Part shown: one piece after another, positions 35,774-43,738 of the stretch
How the letters are laid out: every line of letters begins with the position of its first letter
How positions within the stretch are numbered: position 1 is the stretch's first letter
Assembly: GCA_045642085.1 (NCBI GenBank)
Contig: JAZUIF010000107.1
Coordinates: 35,777-99,776, forward strand
Reading direction: 5' to 3'
Source of the DNA: UBA1723 sp045642085
GTDB lineage: Bacteria; Bacteroidota; Bacteroidia; Bacteroidales; Paludibacteraceae
DNA length: 64,000 bases
Made by a program: the position numbers and the translations under genes
The notes under the pieces: model-generated
Seen by the model: only the letters and a program-made list of their open reading frames with translations
Database searches by the model: none
What the model was told of the DNA's origin: nothing

Positions 35774-36526
35774 ATGCCATACAGAAGATTACCAAATACA
35801 AACCAAGCCCGTCTTCGCACATTGAAGTCGGCAGTGGAGCAAGGACAGAAAATCGGAGATATCCGCAACCTTGCATTTTCATTGAAATCACTTGAAGACG
35901 CGAGAGCTCTACTTATCCGTTACGAGCGCGCGTTGAATGAATATAAGCAGTGCTCCGACCTACAGGTGAAGAGCAACAAAGGCTATCAGGAGACATTGAA
36001 GATGGCGCGTCTGTACGTGTCTCACTTCATCCAGGTAGTGAATATGTGTGTGTTGAGAAAGGAGATTAAGGCAGAGTTCAAACTATTATACGGTTTGCAG
36101 CCTGAGAATACCGTGGTGCCTGACTTGTCGACAGACGAGAAACTTCTTGACTGGGGACAGAAGGTGATCAAGGGAGAACGTGACCGCCAGATGAAGGGTG
36201 GAGCTCCAATCTACAACCCGTCAATCCAGAAAGTACAGGTGTTCTACGAAAACTTCGCCGAGCTTGAGAGCAAGCAGAAAGTGCTTCAGGCAAACACAGT
36301 GAGAAAGATGGAAGAGGTGAACGAGCTCAACAAGGAGGTCGACGCCGTTATCCTTCAGATCTGGGACGAGGTGGAGAGCACATACGCAAACAAAGCAGAG
36401 GAAGAAAAACTTGATAAATGCAAGGAATACGGCATTATCTATTATTATCGTCGTGCTGAGAAAAGAAAAATGAGCATGGCAGATGCTAATGATTTGGAAA
36501 ATAGCGTATCTTTGCAGGAAATTTAA
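35774..36526 (+). CDS. Coiled-coil protein of unknown function
   Basis: Not recognised. The 250-residue product is charged and mostly helical, with no signal peptide or membrane segment. Its N-terminus is basic (MPYRRLPNTNQARLRTLK), residues about 30-70 and 150-215 look like coiled coil, and YIQ-type aromatic clusters near 220-232 precede a polar tail. It is 19 bp after the prenyl synthase and its end carries the -7 element of the next gene. Confidence 0.7.
   Translation: MPYRRLPNTNQARLRTLKSAVEQGQKIGDIRNLAFSLKSLEDARALLIRYERALNEYKQCSDLQVKSNKGYQETLKMARLYVSHFIQVVNMCVLRKEIKAEFKLLYGLQPENTVVPDLSTDEKLLDWGQKVIKGERDRQMKGGAPIYNPSIQKVQVFYENFAELESKQKVLQANTVRKMEEVNELNKEVDAVILQIWDEVESTYANKAEEEKLDKCKEYGIIYYYRRAEKRKMSMADANDLENSVSLQEI
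36507..36514 (+). promoter_or_regulatory. -7 element upstream of the RlmL-type gene
   Basis: TATCTTTG matches TAnnTTTG inside the last codons of the coiled-coil gene, putting a start near 36521, just before the GTG/TTG starts of the methyltransferase. Confidence 0.45.
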
Positions 36527-36538
36527 TGAATTTTGCAA

Positions 36539-38398
36539 GTGGCAGAAAAATTTGAAATGGTGGCTAAGACCTTCCAAGGGTTGGAGGGCGTTTTGGCAAA
36601 AGAACTAATTGATCTTGGAGCCGAGAATGTACAGGAAGTGCGCAGAGGCGTAACTTTTGAAGGCGACAAGAAAATGTTGTATATGGCAAACTTCTTTTGT
36701 CGTACAGCATTGAGAGTGCTCAAACCTATCTATACTTTCGAGGCAGAGAGTGCAGACGAGGTGTATGAAAAAGTGAAGGCCTTCGATTGGGATGAGTATC
36801 TTGACGACAGAAAGACTTTTGCAATTGACGCCACTGTCTTTTCAGATGTATTCCGTCACTCCCAGTTTTTGCAGTATAGAGTGAAAGACGCGATCGCCGA
36901 CAGATTCATGGAGAAGATCGGCAAACGTCCAAGCGTGCGTCTTACAAATCCAGACTTGTATATCAACATCCATGTAGCCGACAGAACATGTACGATCTCA
37001 TTGGATTCATCCGGTGAGTCGCTACACAAGCGTGGCTACCGTGTGGCTCAGACAGCAGCTCCTATCAACGAGGTGTTGGCTGCAGGTATGCTTTTGATGG
37101 CAGACTGGAACGGTCAGAGCGACTTCATCGACCCAATGTGTGGTTCGGGAACAATCCTTGTTGAGGCTGCAATGATCGCCAAAGGTATCGCCCCTGGTCT
37201 ATACCGCGAGAAATTCGCTTTCCAGACATGGAAAGACTACGATGCTGACATGTTCGACGAGATCTTCCAGGACGACAGCCGTGAGAAGGAGTTCGACTAC
37301 ACTATCTATGGTTCGGATATCCTACGCAGCAGTATTGAGATCGCTGAGAAAAACGTAACTAACGCTGGTTTGGGAAGCTACGTCAAGCTTACATGTATCC
37401 CATTCCAGGAGCTTAACATCCCAGAGACAGATGCTATGATCATGTTCAACCCACCATACGGAGAGCGTATCGGTGGCGGTGACGACCTTCCTACTCTTTA
37501 CGCTGAGATCGGCAAGAAACTTAAGGAGGATTGCACAGGCAAGAACGCATGGATCATCACAGTGCCAAACGAGGCTACATCACAGATCCGTCTATCTCCA
37601 TCATTCAAGGTGGCTCTTAAGAACGGCGACATCGACTGCGAGTTCCGCAAATATGAGATGTTCTCAGGACGTAGAGAAGATTACGTGCGTGATGGCAAGG
37701 AGCGTCGTTTCAAGGAGAGAGAGGAAAGAGCAAAAGAGGATAAGGAGAGACGTGAAAACCGTGAGGAGAACGAATTCTTCCACCCTATCCGTAGAAAGTA
37801 CGTCGACGAGGATGGCAAGGATCTGAGAGAGGCTGACCGTCTATCTTACTTGCGTCGTCGCCACGAGGAGCAGGAGGCTCGCGCTGAGAGAGAGAAGCGT
37901 TGGGCTGAGAAGAAAGAGTACGAGCAGAGACTTGGAGAGCGCAAGAAGCGTTTCGAGAGAGATTCTGAAGGCGACGGTGAAGAGAGAAGAGAAAGACGTG
38001 ATTTCCGTGGCGACCGCAGAGATGGCGACAGAGGCGAGAGAAGAGGTGGATTCCGTGGCGACCGTAGAGATGGAGACAGAAGAGATGGCGATCGTGGTGA
38101 AAGACGTGATTTCCACAGAGATGGCGACCGCGACGACAAGAGAAGTTTCCGTGGTGAGCGCAGAAACGACCGTGGCGACAGAAAGGATTTCCGCAGAGAC
38201 CGTAGAGATGATGACGATCGTGACTTCCGCAGAGGTGGACGCGACGAGAGAAGAGGCGAAAGACGTGATTTCCGTAAGGGAGGCCGTGACGAGAACAGAG
38301 GCGGAGGCCGTCCACACAAGTCTAAGGAGGATCGTTTCAAGGGAACAAAAGGTAATTTCCGCAACGACCGTCGCAACAACGACGATTTAGATGATTGA
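36539..38398 (+). CDS. RlmL-type rRNA guanine-N2 methyltransferase with long R/D/G-rich tail
   Basis: A 619-residue THUMP-domain RNA methyltransferase. The start is probably GTG at 36539 (reads MAEKFEMVAKTFQGLE, the family N-terminus); TTG at 36533 is possible and the ATG at 36557 would cut the conserved KFE. THUMP spans about 45-150, followed by the Rossmann fold with DPMCGSGTILVEAA and the catalytic NPPYGERI. From about 390 to 619 the protein is almost only Arg, Asp, Glu and Gly in short repeats such as RRDGDRGERR and RRDFRGDR. Relatives modify 23S rRNA G2445; the tail is not needed for that fold and may bind RNA. Confidence 0.88.
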   Translation: MAEKFEMVAKTFQGLEGVLAKELIDLGAENVQEVRRGVTFEGDKKMLYMANFFCRTALRVLKPIYTFEAESADEVYEKVKAFDWDEYLDDRKTFAIDATVFSDVFRHSQFLQYRVKDAIADRFMEKIGKRPSVRLTNPDLYINIHVADRTCTISLDSSGESLHKRGYRVAQTAAPINEVLAAGMLLMADWNGQSDFIDPMCGSGTILVEAAMIAKGIAPGLYREKFAFQTWKDYDADMFDEIFQDDSREKEFDYTIYGSDILRSSIEIAEKNVTNAGLGSYVKLTCIPFQELNIPETDAMIMFNPPYGERIGGGDDLPTLYAEIGKKLKEDCTGKNAWIITVPNEATSQIRLSPSFKVALKNGDIDCEFRKYEMFSGRREDYVRDGKERRFKEREERAKEDKERRENREENEFFHPIRRKYVDEDGKDLREADRLSYLRRRHEEQEARAEREKRWAEKKEYEQRLGERKKRFERDSEGDGEERRERRDFRGDRRDGDRGERRGGFRGDRRDGDRRDGDRGERRDFHRDGDRDDKRSFRGERRNDRGDRKDFRRDRRDDDDRDFRRGGRDERRGERRDFRKGGRDENRGGGRPHKSKEDRFKGTKGNFRNDRRNNDDLDD

Positions 38399-38400
38399 TT

Positions 38401-38459
38401 CTGACGTTAACGATAACCTTGACGCTGACGTTAACGATAACCTTGACGCTGACGTTGAC
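38401..38459. repeat. 24-bp tandem repeat, two and a half copies
   Basis: CTGACGTTAACGATAACCTT followed by GACG starts at 38401 and 38425, with a partial third unit at 38449. It begins two bases after the methyltransferase stop. Confidence 0.85.
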
Positions 38460-38472
38460 AAAAAACGATAAG

Positions 38473-38505
38473 GTAGAGACGGGGCATGTCCCCGTCTTTA
38501 TTGTT
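38473..38505. repeat. GTAGAGACG-type palindrome (copy 4), terminator-like
   Basis: AGACGGGG (38477-38484) pairs perfectly with CCCCGTCT (38490-38497), loop CATGT, followed by TTATTGTTTT. It probably ends transcription of the methyltransferase gene. Confidence 0.7.
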
Positions 38506-38651
38506 TTAAACAAGCCCCTAAATCCCCTAAAGGGGACTTTGTGCAGATGTGAAATTTCGACCACGGATCACACGGATATCGCTGTCGCGATTTTTTGAAA
38601 CACGAATTATCATAAATTACCCACGAATTATCCAAAAATTAGATAGCCTCC

Positions 38652-38675
38652 GTAGAGACGTGGCGTGCCCTCTCA
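38652..38675. repeat. GTAGAGACG-type palindrome (copy 5, decayed)
   Basis: GTAGAGACGTGGCGTGCC is followed by CTCTC; the right arm has lost several bases compared with copies 2 and 4. Confidence 0.45.
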
Positions 38676-38838
38676 AGCATAAAACACCACGAAATAATAA
38701 TTTAACCACGGAGAACACGGAGTCCACAGAGAGTGTGTCTGAAAGACACTACCGAGCGAAGCGAGAGTAACCCGGGACGAGGTCTCGGGTATAGAAGACG
38801 AGGTGGGAATCTGTCTGAAAGACAGTACCAATATAGAA

Positions 38839-38882
38839 GAACGTAAAATTTCCGGAAATGGATCGTAAAATTTGATTCGGGC
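38839..38882 (+). repeat. Dispersed CGTAAAATTT repeat (copy 1)
   Basis: Two CGTAAAATTT units about 24 bp apart. The 44-bp element matches the opposite strand of 44389-44434 at roughly four of five positions. Confidence 0.6.
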
Positions 38883-38883
38883 A

Positions 38884-38926
38884 CATAGGGTAATGAATTT
38901 GTTTGCAACAAATTCATTACCCTATG
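38884..38926. repeat. 20-bp perfect inverted repeat
   Basis: CATAGGGTAATGAATTTGTT (38884-38903) and its exact reverse complement (38907-38926) are separated by TGC. It is the longest perfect hairpin seen in the window. Neither arm is followed by a T run. Confidence 0.9.
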
Positions 38927-38938
38927 CTGTTGAATAAA

Positions 38939-38958
38939 CCGACCGTTTCCACGGTCGG
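38939..38958. repeat. GC-rich hairpin
   Basis: CCGACCGT (38939-38946) pairs with ACGGTCGG (38951-38958) across TTCC, 12 bp after the large inverted repeat. Confidence 0.7.
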
Positions 38959-39017
38959 AGGAACGATCGTTTTGGAAACAAAAACTTTTGGGTATTTCAA
39001 TACGTCATATTTTTCAT

Positions 39018-39025
39018 TACTTTTG
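39018..39025 (+). promoter_or_regulatory. -7 element of a candidate structured RNA
   Basis: TACTTTTG matches TAnnTTTG, with a start near 39032. The -33 region is weak. Confidence 0.45.
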
Positions 39026-39031
39026 CAATTG

Positions 39032-39185
39032 AAATAAATATGAAAGGCGTTAGCCAACGCTTATCTTTTTACAATTAAAGACTTCACAAACCTTAAATGA
39101 GTGTAAAACGTTCTTACACTCACAGCAATGCGAAAGCCTTTAATTGTGGGACAAGCGATAGCACGATTCCCACGTTTTTTGTTTT
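39032..39185 (+). ncRNA. Candidate structured RNA or leader with terminator
   Basis: The stretch can fold into GCGTT/AACGC (39047-39060), a long-range stem ACAATTAAAG (39071-39080) with CTTTAATTGT (39138-39147) enclosing TGAGTGTAA/TTACACTCA (39098-39122), then GTGGGA/TCCCAC (39146-39173) followed by seven bases GTTTTTT. The last hairpin shares two bases with the long-range stem, so the two could compete. I do not recognise a known RNA class. It could be a free small RNA or an attenuator for the gene at 39228. Confidence 0.45.
39146..39185 (+). terminator. Terminator of the candidate structured RNA
   Basis: GTGGGA (39146-39151) pairs with TCCCAC (39168-39173), 16-base loop, followed by GTTTTTTGTTTT. 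It lies 40 bp before the ATG at 39228. Confidence 0.6.
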
Positions 39186-39227
39186 AAAAATCTGCCGTAT
39201 TGGGGGTCTACGGCAAGTTATTATATA

Positions 39228-40262
39228 ATGAGAAAAATTTTATTCCTTTTGATGACATTTGTGGGATTGAATGCATCAGCACAAGATGTTATTGTGAAAC
39301 GTAACGGCGATGAACTCCAGTGCAAGATTTTGGAGGTTAACAAAAACGAAGTAAAGTACAAGCGTTGGTCAAACCAGGATGGACCTATGTTTGCCGAGAA
39401 AAAATCAGACATTTTCATGATCAAGTATGAGAATGGAGAAAAGGAGATGATGGCTTATGAATCTCCTGCTTTGACAACTAGTGAAATCACTATTGCTGAT
39501 CCGACTCCAATTTCAAATGTTTATTTGGAATACAAATGTTGGAAAAGATCAGGAATTTTAAAATGGGGTAATATTCAAACAAAAGATCAAACTAAGCAGA
39601 TATTCACTAACGATTGGCTTGATTACAGAAAGGCATTACGAAAAGATAAAGTAGGAAAGATTTTTGCAATTGCAGGAGGTACATTTTTTGCAGGAGGCCT
39701 TTATTGGTCAGTTAGATATATTGTAAATTATCATAGATATTCTGTTGCTCAAAAAGAGTATGATGATAATATCGCTTATGCTAAAAATAATTATAATCAG
39801 AAGTACAGCGAATACAAGGATGCAAAATTTGCGTATGAAAAGGCAGAAAGGGAATACAATAAATTGAATAATTCTGAATGGTATGAAGGTCGATATGAGG
39901 ATATTTGGGAAGCTCAAAGTATTTTAGAAGAAGCCAAATATCAATATGAAAACTTAAAATATTGTGAAGGAAGCTACGAACAAAGTGAATTCGGATATTG
40001 GCGAGGTTATTATGATGAAATGTCTAGTACAAAACATAGTAAGAATATCTCTAGAAGAATTATGTTAGGTTGTTTTGCAACAGGAACTCCATTTTTGATA
40101 ACAGGAATTATCAAAGCCAAACGAGGTCATAAAAATGCGTCTCAAATAGTAAACAAATACAATGAAGAGTACGAAAAGGATTCTAAAAAGACGGGTTTGT
40201 CAAAACCAGAATTTAATGTCGGCTCTAATGGCAACAATTTAGCATTTACCCTAACATTCTAA
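39228..40262 (+). CDS. Exported protein of unknown function (tandem paralogue 1)
   Basis: Not recognised. The 344-residue protein has a signal peptide ending NASAQ and an N-terminal domain (residues 19-75) with DVIVKRNGDELQCKILEVNKNEVKYKRW and FMIKYENGEKE, shared closely with the next gene. Two hydrophobic segments (about 145-165 and 280-298) frame a Tyr/Glu/Lys-rich coiled-coil insert of about 110 residues. The pair is separated by 4 bp. Confidence 0.72.
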   Translation: MRKILFLLMTFVGLNASAQDVIVKRNGDELQCKILEVNKNEVKYKRWSNQDGPMFAEKKSDIFMIKYENGEKEMMAYESPALTTSEITIADPTPISNVYLEYKCWKRSGILKWGNIQTKDQTKQIFTNDWLDYRKALRKDKVGKIFAIAGGTFFAGGLYWSVRYIVNYHRYSVAQKEYDDNIAYAKNNYNQKYSEYKDAKFAYEKAEREYNKLNNSEWYEGRYEDIWEAQSILEEAKYQYENLKYCEGSYEQSEFGYWRGYYDEMSSTKHSKNISRRIMLGCFATGTPFLITGIIKAKRGHKNASQIVNKYNEEYEKDSKKTGLSKPEFNVGSNGNNLAFTLTF

Positions 40263-40266
40263 AGAA

Positions 40267-40959
40267 ATGAGAAAAATTCTATTGATTCTAAGCATATTGC
40301 TGTCGGTTTCAGCAATGGCACAGGATGTTATCCTCAAACAAAATGGTGATGAAATACAGTGCAAGTTAATAGAGGTCGGTACAGAAAACATAAAATACAA
40401 GAAATGGTCGAATCTGAACGGACCTACTTTTGTGGAGGAACGAAACGATGTTTTCATGATCAAATATGAGAACGGAGAAAAGGATGTGTTTGGAATGAAA
40501 AAGACAAAACAAAATCATTCTTTACCTATTACAGGAACATCTATGCCAAATCTTGCGTATGATAACAAATCTGTCTCTGGGCTTTCTTCTGGAGGAGTAG
40601 TTATTCCAGTAGTTGATGCACAAACTATTATGGGAGATAATTGGAATGAATTTGAAAAGTTTAATCAACAAAGGAAAAAAGGTAAGCATCTTTTAGTAAC
40701 AGGCATTATCCTTAAATCAGCTGCCACTCCAGTTTCTGTATTAGCTATCATATATGGTTACATTCCTCTTTACATTACCGCTTCTGGACTACAGTCTGCA
40801 AGTACCCCATTCATAGCCACAGGTATTGTGAATTTGGTAAAAGGACAACGCAATTGTAAGAGACTAGTAAAGCAGCATGACTCTTCTACAATTGGATTCA
40901 ATCCAGAATTCGATTTTGGAGTGGGTGTGAATGCGATGACATTTAGAATGAATTTCTAA
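40267..40959 (+). CDS. Exported protein of unknown function (tandem paralogue 2)
   Basis: A 230-residue paralogue of the preceding gene with the same plan: signal peptide ending SAMAQ, the DVILKQNGDEIQCKLIEVG domain and two hydrophobic segments near 142-165 and 170-195, ending in strand-like residues NAMTFRMNF (paralogue 1 ends NNLAFTLTF). It lacks the coiled-coil insert, so one copy gained or lost about 110 residues after duplication. Function unknown. Confidence 0.72.
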   Translation: MRKILLILSILLSVSAMAQDVILKQNGDEIQCKLIEVGTENIKYKKWSNLNGPTFVEERNDVFMIKYENGEKDVFGMKKTKQNHSLPITGTSMPNLAYDNKSVSGLSSGGVVIPVVDAQTIMGDNWNEFEKFNQQRKKGKHLLVTGIILKSAATPVSVLAIIYGYIPLYITASGLQSASTPFIATGIVNLVKGQRNCKRLVKQHDSSTIGFNPEFDFGVGVNAMTFRMNF

Positions 40960-40968
40960 AATTAAAAC

Positions 40969-41008
40969 AAACGAAGGAATACCCATTAAAAATTCCTTCG
41001 TTTTATTT
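40969..41008. terminator. Bidirectional terminator
   Basis: AAACGAAGGAAT (40969-40980) pairs perfectly with ATTCCTTCGTTT (40992-41003), followed on the plus strand by TATTTTA. It separates the paralogue pair from the converging toxin-antitoxin locus. Confidence 0.85.
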
Positions 41009-41074
41009 TATCCCCCTCTTCTCGCCATCCCTTTCAACACAGAAAAGCATTCGGATAATTCCTGCATGGTGTTA

Positions 41075-41413
41075 TTAAACCAGACATTCCTCCATCTCCT
41101 CATCTTCTTCCATGACTGGGGTACATGACAATATCTCCTCTCCCAAGATTCTTTCTATTTTGCAAATAGTCTTCAACTCAAAATTAATCTTTCCTGATAA
41201 CAGTTTACTGACTTGTGGAGACGATACCCCCATAAGCTCCGCAAACCTCGCTTGCGAAAGATTCTTCAAACGAAGTATCTTTCGTATTTTAAGGGCAATT
41301 GTGGCTGATTTTCTCAACCACTCTGCATTCTCTCTACGATATGCAATCTTTGCTCGCTCTTCATCTGTCATCGGACGAGAAAGCGACTTGAATTTTTCAA
41401 TTTTGAGTTCCAT
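41075..41413 (-). CDS. XRE-family antitoxin-type regulator
   Basis: A 112-residue helix-turn-helix protein. The HTH (about 42-90) carries LSQARFAELMGVSSPQVSKLLSGKINFELKTICKIE. An acidic C-terminus (EEDEEMEE) follows. It starts 3 bp after the end of a frameshifted toxin-like gene, the usual toxin-first order of HigBA-type modules. It probably represses its own operon. Confidence 0.85.
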   Translation of the reverse strand: MELKIEKFKSLSRPMTDEERAKIAYRRENAEWLRKSATIALKIRKILRLKNLSQARFAELMGVSSPQVSKLLSGKINFELKTICKIERILGEEILSCTPVMEEDEEMEECLV

Positions 41414-41416
41414 ATC

Positions 41417-41973
41417 CTATTCAATTAAATCAGTTTCATCTATTACTCCTTCTGCTTTTAAGTAGCTTATAACTCTATCAATCTTCGCAAACAAAACACT
41501 GTTTAGTTCAAGAGTTCCTTGTATTTCTTTGGTAAGTTTTATGCCTCCATGTACAATCAAATAACAATTTGATTTAATCCTGATTGCATACAAACGAAGC
41601 ATGGTCGGAGAATTCGTACCATAGATATATGTGGTATATACTCACGCAAAATGTTGTACTTTCCTCCTAATTCCTTGAAAAAAGAATCAAAATCTTCCTC
41701 ATCACCTTTAATTGTATTTTCAGCTATCTTGTCAATATACTCTTCTAAGTCAAACGATTCATCTATAACCTGTTGAGCCAAATCCTCAACCTCATTCGGG
41801 ATACAGGAAGACATCCAAAAACTGGATTCAAGAAGATGTTTATTTCTAGAGAAATATTCTACAAGATAATCCAAATCCTGCCATAGAGAAAAAGCTCTTG
41901 CATATTCGTCCTGATCTTCTTCCTTAAATTTTACTGCAAACAGAATATCTGGATATATTTCAACAAATTCCAA
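41417..41973 (-). pseudogene. Toxin-like gene broken by a frameshift
   Basis: Two overlapping minus-strand frames together give one protein. The first (from 41973, starting MEFVEIYPD) carries the N-terminal half with an acidic helical region; the second (to 41417) carries TNSPTMLRLYAIRIKSNCYLIVHGGIKLTKEIQ, a typical C-terminal half of this Bacteroidetes toxin-like family. The reading frame changes near 41625-41645. As written, the upstream frame ends in 22 unrelated residues. A sequencing error or a recent mutation are both possible; the antitoxin next door is intact. Confidence 0.75.
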
Positions 41974-42126
41974 TTTAGCGATTATTAAAATTACACTGCA
42001 AAGAAAACATACGGAATCGAATTAAACAATAAATCCACAACAAAAAGTTGCCTTATAGGTTAATTTTGTCGATGATTCACCCCTATCATTCCCCACCCTC
42101 TGCCCCATTCTGGCATACCCCTATCC

Positions 42127-42134
42127 TATCTTTG
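42127..42134 (+). promoter_or_regulatory. -7 element of the DUF2493 gene
   Basis: TATCTTTG matches TAnnTTTG, 22 bases before the ATG at 42157. Confidence 0.5.
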
Positions 42135-42156
42135 TTCCTAAAATTCTTATTTCATT

Positions 42157-42558
42157 ATGAAAGCAGCAATAGTAGGTAGCAGAACATTCAATGACTACGG
42201 CAAATTACAGAACTTTATAAACGAGATCTGTGAAAAGGAGAATATTGACATTGACACAATCGTGAGCGGTGGTGCTATAGGTGCGGATCGCTTAGGAGAA
42301 CAGTATGCAAAAAATAATGGAATTCCAACAGTTGTCTTTTTGGCGGAGTGGAATAAGTATGGCAAACGTGCTGGAATCATAAGAAACGTGTAGATCATCG
42401 AAAATTGTAAGATCTGTTTTGTCTTCTGGGATGGTGAGTCTCACAGAACAAAACATGATATTGAGTTGTGTGAGAAGATGAGCAAGAAATGCTACATCTA
42501 TAGATACGAAGCTCCCTATTCAGCTGGCAAAAACCAAGATAATGATGGACATAATTAG
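42157..42558 (+). pseudogene. DUF2493 (SLOG-type) gene with an in-frame TAG
   Basis: The first 78 codons give a DUF2493 nucleotide-binding fold (AIVGSRTFNDY, VSGGAIGADRLGEQYA, FLAEWNKYGKRAGIIRNV). A TAG at 42391-42393 interrupts it. The same frame then continues with IIENCKICFVFWDGESHRTKHDIELCEK, exactly the expected second half, to a TAG at 42556. Full length would be 133 codons. SLOG proteins bind nucleotide-derived ligands and often belong to defence or stress modules. Either recently inactivated or read through. Confidence 0.8.
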
Positions 42559-42577
42559 TTTTACGCACAAAAAATGC

Positions 42578-42585
42578 TAATTTTG
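42578..42585 (+). promoter_or_regulatory. -7 element of the ATPase-partner module
   Basis: TAATTTTG matches TAnnTTTG, 20 bases before the ATG at 42606. Confidence 0.5.
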
Positions 42586-42605
42586 TAAAAACTAAATGAT
42601 TGAAG

Positions 42606-43736
42606 ATGGACAGACTCAATATTTCAAACTTTGGACCAATAAAAGAAGCTAATGTTGTTTTCGGTGATCTGACTTTTATTGTCGGTCCTCAAGCGACAGG
42701 AAAAAGTTTGTTTTTAGAGTTGTTCAAATTGATAGTCGACAAAAACAATATAGTTTCAACTTTGAAGAAAAATTATGTCATCAAGGATAGAAATGATTTG
42801 GTCGATTGCTATTTTGGAAAGGGAATGTCGTCTTTGTTCAACAATACTAAAGTCATATTCAACAATAAGGATTTTGATATAGATTCTTTACTTAATTTGA
42901 ATAGAACTGCTGAAGAAAAAATCTTCTATATCCCTGCACAACGAATTATGAGTTTTAATGATGGATCTCCAAAAGGATTCATTGATTTTAATTTATCTAC
43001 CCCGTACGTGCTTCGTTCTTTTAGCGAATCTCTTCGTCAGTTTATCCAAGGTATGGATGATTTTAAAATCTTTTCTGGTATTGACAGATACAAAAGTTTT
43101 GGTCTGAAAAACAATGTTCACAATTCAATCTTCCATGAAGCTGATCTTGTGCTTGACATGAGCCAATTAAAACGTGAACTGAAACTCAAAGTCGGAGATA
43201 TGCAGATTCCTTTTATGGCGTGGAGTGCTGGCCAGAAAGAGTTTATGCCTTTGTTTCTTGCCTTCTACAGTTTAACTGTTCCCTTTAATTTGATTAAAAG
43301 ACCAGATTATAAATGGGCTATTGTAGAAGAACCGGAAATGGGACTTCATCCTAAAGCTATCGAATCCGTTTTGTTGGAAATTCTTGATTTGATGAATAAA
43401 GGATACAAGGTTGTCGTTTCTACTCATTCATCTACATTCTTGGATTTTGCATGGACATTCAACTGTATAAAGAAAAATGATGACAATACGGTCAAAAAGG
43501 CTTTGAATGAGTTATTTGGATTTGAATCCAATACTGCAGGAGATTTATTTGACAATATAAAGAAGAAATCCATAAAAACTTTCTTTTCAGCAAAGTCAAA
43601 CGCCGATGGAGTTGAGTTTACTGATATCTCATCTCTTGATGCTTGCAATGATAATTCGGATATTTCTGAATGGGGAGGATTATCTTCTTTCGCAGGTAGA
43701 GCTTCTGAAGTTGTAAGTAAATATATTGCTGAATAA
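42606..43736 (+). CDS. ABC-type/OLD-like AAA ATPase
   Basis: A 376-residue stand-alone ATPase of the AAA_21/SMC-like class: Walker A GPQATGKS, a Q-loop region, signature WSAGQKEF, Walker B WAIVEEPEMGLH and H-loop VSTHSS. There is no membrane domain and no TOPRIM domain in the C-terminal 80 residues. The ATG at 42606 is preferred to a TTG two codons upstream. A small gene follows after 2 bp, a two-gene layout used by many phage-defence systems, but I cannot match it to a named one. Confidence 0.85.
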   Translation: MDRLNISNFGPIKEANVVFGDLTFIVGPQATGKSLFLELFKLIVDKNNIVSTLKKNYVIKDRNDLVDCYFGKGMSSLFNNTKVIFNNKDFDIDSLLNLNRTAEEKIFYIPAQRIMSFNDGSPKGFIDFNLSTPYVLRSFSESLRQFIQGMDDFKIFSGIDRYKSFGLKNNVHNSIFHEADLVLDMSQLKRELKLKVGDMQIPFMAWSAGQKEFMPLFLAFYSLTVPFNLIKRPDYKWAIVEEPEMGLHPKAIESVLLEILDLMNKGYKVVVSTHSSTFLDFAWTFNCIKKNDDNTVKKALNELFGFESNTAGDLFDNIKKKSIKTFFSAKSNADGVEFTDISSLDACNDNSDISEWGGLSSFAGRASEVVSKYIAE

Positions 43737-43738
43737 TT

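Larger units (their letters stand above)
38399..39227. other. 829-bp hairpin-rich intergenic island
   Basis: No gene is supported. In order it holds a 24-bp tandem repeat, two GTAGAGACG-type palindromes, CCACGGA-type spacer repeats, paired hairpins at 38735-38749 and 38811-38825, a dispersed CGTAAAATTT repeat, a 20-bp perfect inverted repeat, an 8-bp GC-rich hairpin and a candidate structured RNA. Confidence 0.75.

Noticed and set aside
37785..38379. Several long frames on both strands over the methyltransferase tail
   Set aside because: Products of the repetitive R/D/G codons; no start signals or family motifs.
42079..42126. ACCCCTATC repeated at 42080 and 42118 before the DUF2493 gene
   Set aside because: Only two 9-bp copies, 38 bp apart; does not fit the 33-bp rule of the ATPase arrays and may be chance.
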